Origin: Trileptium ribeirensis
Taxonomy: Eukaryota > Nematoda > Enoplea > Enoplida > Thoracostomopsidae
Assembly (NCBI GenBank): GCA_030248225.1
Contig: JASANE010030200.1
Location: 62,001 to 126,000, forward strand
DNA length: 64,000 nt
Reading direction: 5' to 3'
Below the pieces are notes generated by a model. That model did not search any database and was not told the origin of the DNA. It saw only the letters and a list, made by a program, of their open reading frames with translations. A program made the position numbers and the translations under genes. Positions 50,601 through 54,876 of the stretch are shown here, one piece after another (position 1 is the stretch's first letter; the number at the start of each line of letters is the position of its first letter).

Positions 50601-52101
50601 TGACAATCCGTTGTTCTAATAAAGCATTTCAAAATTTAGTTCCAGATCTTATGTTTTAAATCATTACTGTTGTAATACGAGTTCATTTTAACAAATTTTT
50701 TAGAAGAGTATGACATTCGGTACTGTATTTTCCTTTATGCGATCATGCGGTCGTTTTCGGCTTACTGCCTCAAAAGCACTGCAGGGTGATAACGTCAGTG
50801 TTCTCGGAGGGTATCAGCTACCTCTCAAGGTTTCTTGGGAGTTGTGACTAGACACAAACGGAATGATTCAGAGAACCATTAAGAAAGTACATCTCTTTAA
50901 TAATGATAACAGACAACATGCGTAGAACGAAACAGACCTTGAACTTGATCATTGAATCGAAAAGACTTTAAGGCACAAAGACCGCCCCAATATAAATAGT
51001 AACGAAATAGGTTTGGCGGTAAGGTCACCGTGTCGATAGACATTAGATTAGTATATATCGTTGACATATTGTATAAAATTTGATACATGTTTCATGATAA
51101 CCAATGTATCATTTTTGACTCAATAGTTGCTTCCTCCAACAGAAGGGTAGCAACTGACAGGTCGCCAATAACCACTGAGATTATAGCAGCAGTAGCAAGC
51201 CCAAATGGGTCCTAATTGTGCTCAAAGTGCATTGGAATTTTGACGATGTGATAGTTACCGTCTCCTCCTCTCCTTTTGGGTAGACAATACGGTTCAGAAA
51301 ACCTTGAGGGTATTTCCAGCAATGTTGGGGGGCAAGCCAAAAAACGACCACACCACCGGACAAGTGAATGTAAATGAATATGACCGAGTGTCATACTTTT
51401 CTACGAACATTTCTTAAAGTAAGGTTGCAGTTACGGAGAAAAATATAGCTGCTATATTAGCTTCAAATTAATTATCAACACAGTTTCAATAAAATAATAG
51501 CAGCAACGGTTTATTATAATATCGAATCCAGTGTTTACTATCAAGTTTTGTGCAGCTTGGCTCGAATGATGAAAGTTCGGGATCTACTGCAGCCGTACCT
51601 CGAGACTAAATTATCACCTCAGATGTCTGTATAATAATGATTTGGAAGTTGTGTAACATCTGTAGAAATGATTGTCGACTTTCGAGCCAGCAAGCAGTCT
51701 GTAACGTGTTTCAATCAGTGGTTATTATTAAGGCGGGTGTTGTAATAATTTAGACGTTATGTATCAGCAGGGTAGCTTATACAGTACTCGCTGGAAATTC
51801 GCTCGAAATCGCTCGGTCGAAATACGACAGTTATATATAGCGAGTACTGTACAGTTGCACATTATCTTAAATTACATATTTTTGATATTGTTCTCAGATT
51901 TTACGAACAAAACAAATTACCAAAACGCATAACCTGTAGAATGATTTATTTCTATAGTATATATTTCTGGAATTTTGTAAATGAAAATTATCTTCGATTT
52001 TAATCCCCGATTTTCAGAAACAGATGCGTGAGAATTATCCTGAATTCAAGAAACGTGTAGCTCAATGTGTACGCAAAAGTCAAGAAGCAGCGTTTGATTG
52101 A
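5587..52101 (+). CDS. UBE2G1: UBE2G1-type ubiquitin-conjugating enzyme E2, six coding exons (gene-level entry)
   Basis: Joining 5587-5632, 10873-10975, 23150-23247, 39581-39635, 49295-49418 and 52018-52101 gives 510 nt: 169 residues and TGA. Family knowledge: UBE2G1 is a cytosolic E2 that takes ubiquitin from E1 onto a cysteine and builds Lys48-linked chains with RING E3s, including cullin-4 ligases. Seen: the UBC fold from residue 5 onward, the HPN motif at residues 80-82, the active-site Cys90 in the context LCVSIL, and the acidic loop after it ([17 protein letters not shown]) that marks the G/R (Ubc7/Cdc34) subclass. Length is 169 against 170 in the human protein as I remember it; the one-residue difference lies near the C terminus. 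The start fits because the family begins with this Met followed by QSALLLR. Introns are 5.2, 12.2, 16.3, 9.7 and 2.6 kb and packed with transposons. No damaged codon or splice site was seen, so the gene looks functional. Confidence 0.96.
5633..7537. other. Intron 1, left part: no recognised feature except a weak family H trace
   Basis: This is transcribed as intron 1 of UBE2G1. Apart from a weak family H terminus at 6338-6412, I see no coding or repeat signal. Several 60-75-codon frames here look random. Confidence 0.35.
7538..8095 (+). pseudogene. Decayed tail of a jockey/R1-like non-LTR retrotransposon
   Basis: The frame at 7538-7744 contains the pattern seen at the end of the RT in this clade: a [14 protein letters not shown] block, then [10 protein letters not shown] and LLYGVIGW (compare the usual GLKPK...LYxxVVRPILLYGxxxW). 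A frame change follows, then a further 67-codon stretch (7836-8039). After its stop comes DLVLYTDGW, which resembles the YTDGS start of an RNase H domain. There are several stops and shifts and no upstream RT core. It is an old fragment in intron 1. Weaker than the fragment at 4200, but the order of blocks is right. Confidence 0.55.
8189..8303. mobile_element. Terminal fragment of family H
   Basis: The last 115 bases before 8303 match the terminus of family H (AACCGGGATGTCGG, GGTATGGTTTTTG, then AATTCCGGTTACTCTCTG). A weak copy of the same terminus in the other orientation is at about 6338-6412 (AGTAACCGAAATTCGGGTTTC). The two could be ends of one 2-kb element invaded by other repeats, but I could not show this. 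Confidence 0.5.
8333..9684. mobile_element. Repeat family R, copy 1 (Helentron-like, non-autonomous)
   Basis: The element begins TCAGAACATAGTG after an A and ends GTTACTAG before a T. It contains three tandem units of roughly 210-370 bp, each with TAGTACC-TTCACGGAAGCAAGG, then a CATAGTAAAATGATAAATG block and a CCCAAAATTCGAAAATTTGTTCTGACG block. Near the 3' end it has CACTACGTTCTG, the inverted copy of the 5' end, and a GCGTAGGT/GCTTATGC hairpin. This layout (short 5' head, tandem core, subterminal inverted repeat, 3' hairpin ending CTAG) fits Helentron-associated elements. No coding capacity; the apparent frames repeat with the units. Confidence 0.7.
9685..10472. other. Intron 1 stretch without recognised feature
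   Basis: The notable point is 9791-10109, which is open on both strands for 104 codons. Neither translation resembles a family I know. A G-rich TTCCGGTTACGGTTGCGGTTG at 10304-10327 is a trace of family H. Confidence 0.35.
10473..10848. mobile_element. TA-flanked MITE family M, copy A (truncated)
   Basis: The stretch begins TGCGTGAG and follows the complete copy at 18471-18948 in reverse complement, from its right end to its middle (GGCGCAAAACTGCTCGCGAAC, GTTCGCGAAAATTCAAGTA, CTAATGCC, AATTTGCATAT). The second half is missing. It ends about 25 bp before UBE2G1 exon 2. Confidence 0.65.
10873..10975 (+). CDS. UBE2G1: UBE2G1 coding exon 2
   Basis: The acceptor is TTTCAG at 10867-10872 and the donor GTGAGT at 10976. 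The exon encodes residues 16-49 plus two bases of Phe50, including the segments PVEGFSAGL and WEVLIIGP that are diagnostic of the G1 subfamily. The intron that follows is phase 2. Confidence 0.95.
10976..12094. other. Intron 2, left part: nothing recognised
   Basis: Two overlapping antisense frames of about 100 codons at 11748-12135 have no recognisable motif. They may be a further eroded part of the retroelement fragment that follows. Confidence 0.3.
12095..12825 (-). pseudogene. RTE/jockey-like non-LTR retrotransposon fragment
   Basis: Reading on the - strand, the frame ending at 12095 contains [19 protein letters not shown] followed by EIRRRTVI. It resembles the conserved Q/HRAMERxMLGVSLRDxIRNEEIRRRT segment that follows the RT domain in these elements. 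Upstream, the frame 12474-12680 has [12 protein letters not shown], a plausible F/YADD active-site block. The pieces are in the right order but in different frames with stops. It is an old relic in intron 2. Confidence 0.6.
12878..13495 (-). pseudogene. mariner/IS630-type transposase remnant
   Basis: On the - strand I read, in order, [20 protein letters not shown] near 13395-13440, then [24 protein letters not shown] near 13210-13290. After one frame change come [11 protein letters not shown] and [11 protein letters not shown] with a TAG where tryptophan is usual, then LLKKFFAA. The aspartates of QQDGA and SPDLTPxD are the second and third catalytic residues of the DDD transposase. The N-terminal DNA-binding half is not seen. 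A CAGGGTGCTTCTTAAGTAACC sequence near 12876 probably is the element terminus. A cut-and-paste element, dead. Confidence 0.8.
13503..13735 (+). repeat. Dispersed repeat family D, copy 1
   Basis: This matches 37889-38105 in the same orientation. Shared blocks are GGACCTCAAAG, GTACGCAACC-like, AACACATCCTGTGAA, TTAGGTCC-GCCTCGAGGT-ACGAT and GGCATT-CGTTTTG. It begins directly after the mariner remnant. Class unknown; no coding content. Confidence 0.65.
13736..14929. other. Intron 2 stretch, AT-rich, no firm feature
   Basis: At 14150-14220 there is a local duplication of the motif TAATCCGAAGTTATCTTAACTCC / TAATCCAAAGTTTTACTTAACTCC. The part from about 14300 may belong to the Penelope-like fragment that follows on the - strand, but I see no diagnostic residues there. 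Confidence 0.35.
14930..15430 (-). pseudogene. Penelope-like element fragment with GIY-YIG endonuclease
   Basis: On the - strand from about 15260 I read [20 protein letters not shown] followed by [12 protein letters not shown]. This is the conserved GIY-YIG pattern of Penelope-like elements: a Cys pair in the TCNIC block, YVG, then R..L..R...H. Just upstream, in the next frame, lies FNCNTK, another cysteine position of the same domain. A one- or two-base shift separates them near 15255. Downstream residues ([10 protein letters not shown]) continue in part. The RT domain is not recognisable at 15430-15650, though a 78-codon frame exists there. Relic in intron 2. Confidence 0.65.
15431..15989. 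other. Intron 2 stretch between the Penelope-like fragment and family H copy 2
   Basis: A 78-codon - strand frame (15410-15646) without recognised motif overlaps its left edge. The rest is AT-rich with nothing recognised. Confidence 0.3.
15998..17179. mobile_element. hAT-like MITE family H, copy 2 (complete, 8-bp target duplication)
   Basis: The element starts CAGGGAGTAACCGG and ends CCGGTTATTCCCTG, an inverted terminal pair rich in CCGGTTCCGG motifs. The eight bases on each side (15990-15997 and 17180-17187) are both ATATATAT. CAGGG-type termini with 8-bp duplications are the hAT superfamily signature. The 1.18-kb interior shares a coding-like block with the other copies but is interrupted by stops and frame changes, so this copy is non-autonomous. 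Because the duplication is simple sequence, copy 4 is the stronger boundary evidence. Confidence 0.85.
17188..17989. other. Intron 2 stretch, nothing recognised
   Basis: No repeat or coding signature. A 64-codon frame at 17785-17979 looks random. Confidence 0.3.
17990..20220. repeat. Degenerate tandem repeat family S, array 1
   Basis: Two sub-repeats recur. The first has GCATATTT-A-GCC-TTTCAT-GTTTTCA, then ATTTCCAGAATAT-GTCTGTCTTC and a TATAGGTTTT-CGGTAT block (around 18060-18460 and again after 18949). The second has a TTTTAGGG/A-GGTAT block, then ACCTGTT and CTCGCTCCGT-TCACCCT-GCGAG-TA-TAGTA (19080-19240, 19300-19440, partly 20160-20200). Units are about 190-200 bp. The same material returns at 49740-50640. 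It is split by MITE copy B at 18471-18948. Confidence 0.6.
18471..18948. mobile_element. TA-flanked MITE family M, copy B (complete)
   Basis: The left terminus TGCGTGAGTAAACTTAAGG and the right terminus, reversed, TGCGCGAGTAAACTTAAGG start an inverted repeat of about 45 bp (with ATCATCCTATTTTGT-like continuation). TA flanks both sides (18469-18470, 18949-18950), the duplication made by Tc1/mariner-type transposases. The 478-bp interior has no coding capacity. The unit of array S that it interrupts is present uninterrupted nearby, which confirms both ends. Confidence 0.88.
20794..21925. mobile_element. hAT-like MITE family H, copy 3 (opposite orientation, worn ends)
   Basis: This is the reverse complement of copies 2 and 4. 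It begins with GGGAATAACCGG near 20798 and carries the same interior (for example the peptide-like block at 20893-21078). It ends near 21925 in ACCGGAATACGATTTTCG without a recognisable CAGGGAG terminus. No clean target duplication was found. Confidence 0.75.
21926..23149. other. Intron 2, right end: tandem duplication and unassigned sequence
   Basis: Besides the 76-bp duplication at 22026-22177 nothing is recognised up to exon 3. Frames on both strands at 22553-22780 are about 60 codons and lack motifs. Confidence 0.3.
22026..22177. repeat. Two-copy 76-bp tandem duplication
   Basis: TTTGGACGCCTGG begins both copies (22026 and 22102) and CATTGTCTTC ends both. They differ at three or four bases, so the duplication is fairly recent relative to the other repeats here. 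Confidence 0.85.
23150..23247 (+). CDS. UBE2G1: UBE2G1 coding exon 3
   Basis: The acceptor is TTCTAG at 23144-23149 and the donor GTATGA at 23248. The exon completes Phe50 and runs to the first base of Val83. It carries the E2 core strands, the PRPPK-type segment (QRPPKMRF) and the catalytic-site HPN triad at residues 80-82. Confidence 0.95.
23248..24419. other. Intron 3, left part: nothing recognised
   Basis: AT-rich; a 116-codon - strand frame at 23935-24285 has no family resemblance and no splice or repeat context to support it. Confidence 0.3.
24420..26960. repeat. Degenerate long-unit tandem array
   Basis: A composite block recurs about ten times at 150-300-bp intervals: a CATGAGACCC-AAATACACGAAAA-type line (24431, 25201, 25869, 26723 and others) preceded by a TTATGTTG-GGCATTTGGTTAAAATG-type line (for example 25160-25195, 25840-25860). 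The units are strongly diverged, so the period is uncertain. No coding content. Confidence 0.5.
27171..28541. mobile_element. TA-flanked MITE family M, copy C with internal foldback
   Basis: The termini are ATGCGGCAATAAACTTAAC and, reversed, TTCACGAGTAAACTTAAC, clearly the family of copy B, with TA on both flanks. Inside, arms at about 27280-27602 and 27852-28163 form an inverted repeat of roughly 310 bp (for example GCTATTGCAGCGACCATG at both outer parts, and ATATCATATGATGATATTGC). The copy is 1.37 kb against 478 bp for copy B. The frames on its two arms are mirror images of each other and not genes. Confidence 0.85.
28542..29279. other. Intron 3 stretch; one inverted-repeat motif
   Basis: Nothing recognised except the motif GTAAC-A-GATCC...GGATC-GTTAC at 29100-29124, which recurs at 46986-47010 (see findings). 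Confidence 0.4.
29280..29665. repeat. Degenerate repeat with ACCATTATT and CCATAAAGGCA motifs
   Basis: Motifs such as GTACCATTATTATTATG, CACCATAAAGGCAT, ATGCATTGTCGTATG and TACCATTATTG recur irregularly. The reverse-complement motif TGCCTTTATGGCCAT occurs four or five times at 45550-45990, so the two stretches are related in opposite orientation. Confidence 0.5.
29666..30439. other. Intron 3 stretch; small perfect palindrome
   Basis: CATGCGA-AA-TCGCATG near 29696-29711 is a perfect hairpin. An 85-codon frame at 29904-30161 has no motif. Nothing else recognised. Confidence 0.35.
30440..30610. repeat. Partial reverse copy of family K
   Basis: In reverse complement the stretch holds GGGCACAGCGGGCTC, then a CTCAAATCAAACCCTATGG block and an AT-rich follow-on like those at 1230-1320 and 44696-44780. 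Only this part of family K is present. Confidence 0.5.
30720..31045. repeat. Very AT-rich tract of AATATTAAAATTATA motifs
   Basis: Almost entirely A and T, with the block TTTAATATTAAAA repeated (30758, 30818, 30886). A shorter run of the same occurs at 32050-32120. Confidence 0.7.
31066..31172. other. Long hairpin with 23-bp near-perfect stem
   Basis: The arm GGGAAACAAATTCCCTCATG (continuing TGA) at 31066-31088 pairs with 31150-31172 (TCACATGAG, CT, AATTTGTTTCCC), broken only by a two-base internal mismatch. The loop is about 61 nt. It is flanked by very AT-rich sequence and transcribed within intron 3. It could be a terminal-repeat pair of a tiny element or an RNA hairpin. Confidence 0.6.
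31173..35407. other. Intron 3, 4.2 kb without recognised feature
   Basis: I see no coding motif or terminal repeat. Minor structures: a two-copy run of TACTGATAAATTTTCTTG with TTACTCCCTTTT at 34517-34583, and a perfect palindrome AAATTTACCAATGTTGGTAAATTT broken by one base near 33549-33571. The 98-codon frame at 34779-35075 has no family resemblance. Confidence 0.35.
35416..36441. mobile_element. hAT-like MITE family H, copy 4 (complete, 8-bp target duplication)
   Basis: The termini are CAGGGAGTAACCGG and CCGGTTATTCCCTG. The flanks 35408-35415 and 36442-36449 are both ATATACAC, a perfect 8-bp target duplication. The copy is 1,026 bp and close in sequence to copy 2, with about 130 bp missing near the left end (the text jumps from GGTTGCGGT into ATATATTATACAACC). 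It sits in intron 3 of UBE2G1. Confidence 0.88.
36450..37888. other. Intron 3 stretch, nothing recognised
   Basis: Short runs resembling the ACCATTATT repeats occur at 36860-36970. No coding signal. Confidence 0.3.
37889..38105 (+). repeat. Dispersed repeat family D, copy 2
   Basis: Second copy of the repeat at 13503-13735, diverged by perhaps 20-25% with small gaps, in intron 3. Flanking sequence differs between the copies, so this is a dispersed element fragment and not a local duplication. Confidence 0.65.
38106..39580. other. Intron 3, right end before exon 4
   Basis: A GC-rich patch at 38205-38305 contains CTGGGG-AATAT-CCCCAG at 38249-38265 and other small inverted repeats. Opposite-strand frames of about 75-80 codons there come from this patch and lack motifs. 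Confidence 0.35.
39581..39635 (+). CDS. UBE2G1: UBE2G1 coding exon 4 (active-site cysteine)
   Basis: This 55-nt exon has the acceptor TTTAAG ending at 39580 and the donor GTACGT at 39636. It encodes residues 83-100, including the thioester-forming Cys90 in [12 protein letters not shown], plus two bases of Arg101. It is too small to be seen as an open frame on its own and was located by continuing the E2 sequence in phase. Confidence 0.94.
39636..41800. other. Intron 4, left part: no recognised feature
   Basis: From about 40900 the base composition becomes more GC-rich (GGTCCGTCGGGCC, GACTCGACGTCGC), which suggests an inserted non-coding element continuing to about 43500, but I found no termini. 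Confidence 0.3.
41800..42525. repeat. Degenerate tandem repeat, about five units of roughly 150-170 bp
   Basis: Each unit has a TACGAAGAAACAGC block (41963, 42110, 42280 and weaker), then AATTCCTGGAG-G--TCTT-AAATATTTTA and a GGTCGTCGGGTTT-GG-TCC block (41893, 42210, 42376). Outer units at 41820 and 42460 are worn. No coding content. Confidence 0.6.
42526..44689. other. Intron 4 stretch, nothing firmly recognised
   Basis: A GCCGAAGTCGTACTGAAC motif at 43381 resembles GGCCGAAGTCATTCTGAAC at 32602, so at least one more dispersed repeat family is probably present. Frames of 90-105 codons at 42600-42872 and 43165-43482 (- strand) lack motifs. Confidence 0.35.
44690..45190. repeat. Dispersed repeat family K, copy 2
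   Basis: This copy is in the same orientation as 1225-1660 and is diverged from it. It keeps both hairpins: TTACCAGTG/CACTGGTAA at 45072-45096 and GCTGTTCGCT/AGCGAGCAGC at 45147-45170. It also has an extra perfect stem ACCAGCG/CGCTGGT at 45026-45047. It lies in intron 4 of UBE2G1. Confidence 0.65.
45191..45539. other. Intron 4 stretch, nothing recognised
   Basis: A 113-codon frame at 45261-45602 overlaps it and has no recognisable motif. Confidence 0.3.
45540..45990. repeat. Degenerate repeat with TGCCTTTATGGCCAT motif
   Basis: GC-CTTTTATGGCC or GCCTTTATGGCCATC occurs near 45550, 45640, 45838 and 45909, with a worn version near 45974. Spacers are rich in ACAATGGTAACGATA-like text. An (AT)n run lies at 45693-45711. 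Related in reverse to 29280-29665. Confidence 0.55.
45991..46594. other. Intron 4 stretch before the minisatellite
   Basis: Nothing recognised. The 174-codon + strand frame starting at 46379 is mostly the translation of the minisatellite that follows. Confidence 0.3.
46595..46980. repeat. Minisatellite, nine units of about 45 bp, each able to form a hairpin
   Basis: Units begin at 46595, 46643, 46689, 46734, 46781, 46824, 46870, 46906 and 46950. Each reads GTTGACCA or GTTGTCCA, a spacer of 6-9 bases, TGTGGTCA or TGTGGACA, then GGATT...CGAAAAA. The two halves of the first block are complementary within a unit. The unit is near 45 bp, so one frame stays open and encodes a [19 protein letters not shown] repeat. 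I regard the frame as a by-product because later units drift out of the pattern. Confidence 0.85.
46975..47187 (-). CDS. Unrecognised coding-like frame, possible exon or element fragment
   Basis: I do not recognise this gene. The - strand frame starts [20 protein letters not shown] and continues with [11 protein letters not shown], then a [23 protein letters not shown] part, ending in GG before the stop. It is rich in W, Y, C and N at the start and has a helix-like second half, unlike the repeat-derived frames around it. The frame remains open for a few codons before the first Met (SKKCV). It sits between the minisatellite and family R copy 2, antisense inside intron 4 of UBE2G1. It could be a fragment of a transposon protein, an exon of a nested gene, or chance. 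Confidence 0.25.
   Translation of the reverse strand: MYSGQEFKNNYWNWCNYADSWYEVCFGENNFAGSYFKYIIYHTAKVIERATIIKAINSFVTDPYGSLRGG
47239..48740. mobile_element. Repeat family R, copy 2
   Basis: This copy starts TCAGAACGTAGTG at 47239 and ends near GAGTTACTAG. Tandem units recur with the TTCACG-AAGCAAG block near 47469, 47826 and 48187 (about 360 bp apart). The 3' subterminal CACTACGTTCTG is near 48702 and the hairpin CATAGGTGTACCTACGC lies just before it. It is the longest and best-kept copy and lies in intron 4. Confidence 0.72.
48741..49294. other. Intron 4, right end
   Basis: Nothing recognised between family R copy 2 and exon 5. Confidence 0.3.
49295..49418 (+). CDS. UBE2G1: UBE2G1 coding exon 5
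   Basis: The acceptor is TTTCAG at 49289-49294 and the donor GTGAGT at 49419. The exon encodes residues 101-142: the end of the acidic loop ([10 protein letters not shown]), the conserved [18 protein letters not shown] helix region and SPANVDAA. It ends on a whole codon (phase 0). Confidence 0.95.
49740..50640. repeat. Degenerate repeat family S, array 2
   Basis: Blocks match 19840-20200 and 19290-19450: TTTTTCTTAAAA-TGTGTAATTTATAAATTT, CAGAAATAAAG, CGCTCCGTTTACACTCGCTGCG-GAGTAACT, and AACCTGTTATAACTGATTACACGT. It is in the same orientation as array 1 but in intron 5, 30 kb away. Confidence 0.55.
50641..52017. other. Intron 5, right part
   Basis: One hairpin at 51781-51850 is listed separately. 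Nothing else recognised. Confidence 0.3.
51781..51850. other. 70-nt hairpin with perfect 12-bp stem
   Basis: ACAGTACTCGCT at 51781-51792 pairs perfectly with AGCGAGTACTGT at 51839-51850. The 46-nt loop itself contains repeated CGCTCGAAAT/CGCTCGGTCGAAAT text. It is transcribed in intron 5, 170 bp before exon 6. Confidence 0.65.
52018..52101 (+). CDS. UBE2G1: UBE2G1 coding exon 6 (terminal)
   Basis: The acceptor is TTTCAG at 52012-52017. The exon encodes residues 143-169, the C-terminal helix ending [11 protein letters not shown], and the stop TGA at 52099-52101. The 3' untranslated region must follow. The first AATAAA I noticed downstream is at 53110-53115, about 1 kb away, so the polyadenylation site is not settled. 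Confidence 0.95.
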   Translation, partial: KQMRENYPEFKKRVAQCVRKSQEAAFD

Positions 52102-53178
52102 CATTTGTATTGGATTGTAGGCCTTTTGACAATGTTCGCGCTTTTATTCATATGTACGTCGTATATAATGTTATTATCATTCTAACCAACAACTGAATGT
52201 TATAAACGGACGATTCTTTACAGATGCTGCAACATCTATGTAATTTCTAGCATAAAATGACAAGTACTAATAATTTATTGCCATTATCATTTTTTTTTAA
52301 TTCAAACATGTATCTCTTTTGAAAACCAAAATTTGTGTTGACTGTTTTAGTGTGGGTTAGTTTTTGAGGGTACTGATTACGTTGTACTTTTGTGCAGTCG
52401 AATACACCCAGCCTGAAGTCGTGTGAGTCAATCCTTTATGATTGGACATAAATGTCAGTATTAATAACATTCTGCTGATGCATAGCGATGTGTAGCTGAA
52501 TGGAGTTTGAGTAATAGGGCGAACGTAGTTCTGAAATATAACTGCTTATAATTTATTGATCAGCTTAAGCTAGTTATATACTATTTTATAACTTGTTTAA
52601 GGCTGATAATTATTCATCGGGTATGTCTGAAAGGACGCATGAAACGTTAAAGCGACAATTATTTTAAAACAGATATGGACGTCTCATGTATAAAATTCAA
52701 GTTGAACTACGAATTAATTTTGGTACGAAGCTTGATGAAGTAGCTTTTTAAAAACAGAAATAGGCTCTTAATACCTTGAGCAACTGTGTAGCTATTTGTA
52801 GGCAAACAATCCTGTGACATTTACTGCACATAAATAATTTAGCTAGTATATTGGAAATATATATTGTTGAATTTCATTGTGGAATCGAAGACATTATTTG
52901 ATAATATCTTACTGGATAGGCCATTGGTGGAGATAAAGAATGTACGGCTGTTCATTTTCTGTAAGGTCCGTATAGTTTATGTTAGCTTCAAAATTATTGA
53001 TATATCTAAACCGCTTTTAGGTTTAAGCTGTCGTGGCCGTAATGAGCCACTATAAACACCTCGGGCATGGCGCTATTTATTTCAGCCTTAGCTCTCCTGG
53101 TTCAAGGGGAATAAACGCCATCCTTTTAAAAATTTGTTAAGACCATATAATTTTTGAGGTGGCGTTCGAGGAAAGTTA
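52102..53178 (+). other. 3' UTR and downstream region of UBE2G1
   Basis: This lies between the UBE2G1 stop and family R copy 3. No gene is recognised. The extent of the 3' UTR cannot be fixed; an AATAAA is at 53110-53115. Confidence 0.4.
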
Positions 53179-54320
53179 TCAGAACGTAGTGGACATTGTG
53201 TGTTGCAGGGGTGAAATCTTTTAAATTCCGTCTGTGTGTGATCGGACATAACTCAGGAACGACTTAACCGATTTTCATAATCTTGGGCTCATTCGAACCG
53301 GCGTAGTGGATTTACCGTGTACATTCCCGAGCTTTTTTCATTTGGGGTCTGGTTCTGGGGTTAGAAGTCAAAATGTGGGTTTTTCTCCCATTTTACCCCA
53401 TTTTAGTACCCTTCACGGAAGCAAGATTATTCTTATCTTCAGTTTCGAATTTTTCCTCTGGTTGGTTTTATTTCATAGTAAAAATGATAAATGGCGATGC
53501 CTCTTTCTTGTTTTCGATTATGGCTCCGGTTATGGATTTTTGGGGTATGAGGTAAGGGGGGGTATGACTCCCCAATGGTTCGTCGACCCCAAAATTTAAT
53601 AATTTGTTCTGACGTTTTGGGCGGCTGATAATTTTCACCAGGGGGTTTTCGGGCATTTGAAACTCATCGACGTTGTTGGTTTTTCTCTATGACCCATGGT
53701 TCCATGGGTACGGTGGTATGGCGTCCCAAGGTTCAGGGTCAGATAGCAAAAAACGTTTTTATTTCATTTTAATACGCTTCACTAAAACAAGGTTATTTTT
53801 CTTTAACCTTCGATTTTTCGCTGCTTGGTTTTATTTCATAGCAAAATGCTATATGCCGATGCCCTTGGTTTTCGAATAAGGTTCCGGTTCTAGAGTTATG
53901 GGGTTTAAGTTATGGTGCCCCAATAGTTCCTCGGCCCAAAATTCGAAAATTAGTTCTGACGTCCTGGACGGCTTAAAAGTTTCACTTGATGGATTTCGGG
54001 CATGGAAAGCTCAATGCTGGTGTTGATTTTACTCTGCGATATGGTTCTATGGGTACGGGGTATGGCGTCGCCATGGTTCATCGACCCAAAATTCCTAATT
54101 TTACTCTTATAACCTTTGAGGCTGATAGCTTTCACTTGGAGGTTTTGGGACATGGGAAACTTATTGCCGGTGTTAGTTTTGCTCTAACTTGCGCGGTATT
54201 GTGTGATATCCACATAATGCATATATACGTATGCTATCGAGAGCTGATTGGCTGCGTATGCAAACGATGTAGGTGTACCTACATCTTCACTACGTTCTGC
54301 AATCTCGATAGAGTTACTAG
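53179..54320. mobile_element. Repeat family R, copy 3
   Basis: The copy begins TCAGAACGTAGTGGAC after an A and ends GAGTTACTAG before a T. It has two tandem units. The 3' hairpin is perfect here: GATGTAGGT-GT-ACCTACATC. It is enclosed by CTATCGAGA ... TCTCGATAG and followed by CACTACGTTCTG. It lies about 1 kb downstream of the UBE2G1 stop. Confidence 0.72.
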
Positions 54321-54876
54321 TTTTTAAGCGACCCGTCCTGAAACCCGAACTGCGGTCTTACAGTTTTGATCATGATACCATAGCGACCTCCAAAAGCAGC
54401 CGGGCTCACACGATTGGAGCAGAGAGGTTAGGCATGGAAAGCATTATGCCGGTCATGTTTCTATGACAAAGGTGAAGATTGTTCTACTCTTTAGAATAAT
54501 TTATCATGATATTTTGGCGTAACCGCTGTGTGGTTTATTAGCCTGACACTGCTTACACAGAGGTGTTCCAGTGGAAGAATTCTCAAGGTACCCGTGGGCT
54601 TAGAGATTTTTTGAAACTCGCTAAGTCCTTGACTTGTAGACTTATATCACGGGCTCTGAAAGTTAATCATTATTGACTTTAGACTATTCTTCTGACTTTA
54701 GCTACATAATAGTTAATTATTGTTTGCCGCGGGCAGTAGCCGACCAAGTTACACGACGAAGAAATAACGTAGTGGAGATTGTGTGTTGCAGGATTGAAAT
54801 CTATTAAATTCCGTCTGCGTGTGTATGTGTGCTTTGATCGGCCATAACTCTGGAACGAATTAACCGATTTTAATTA

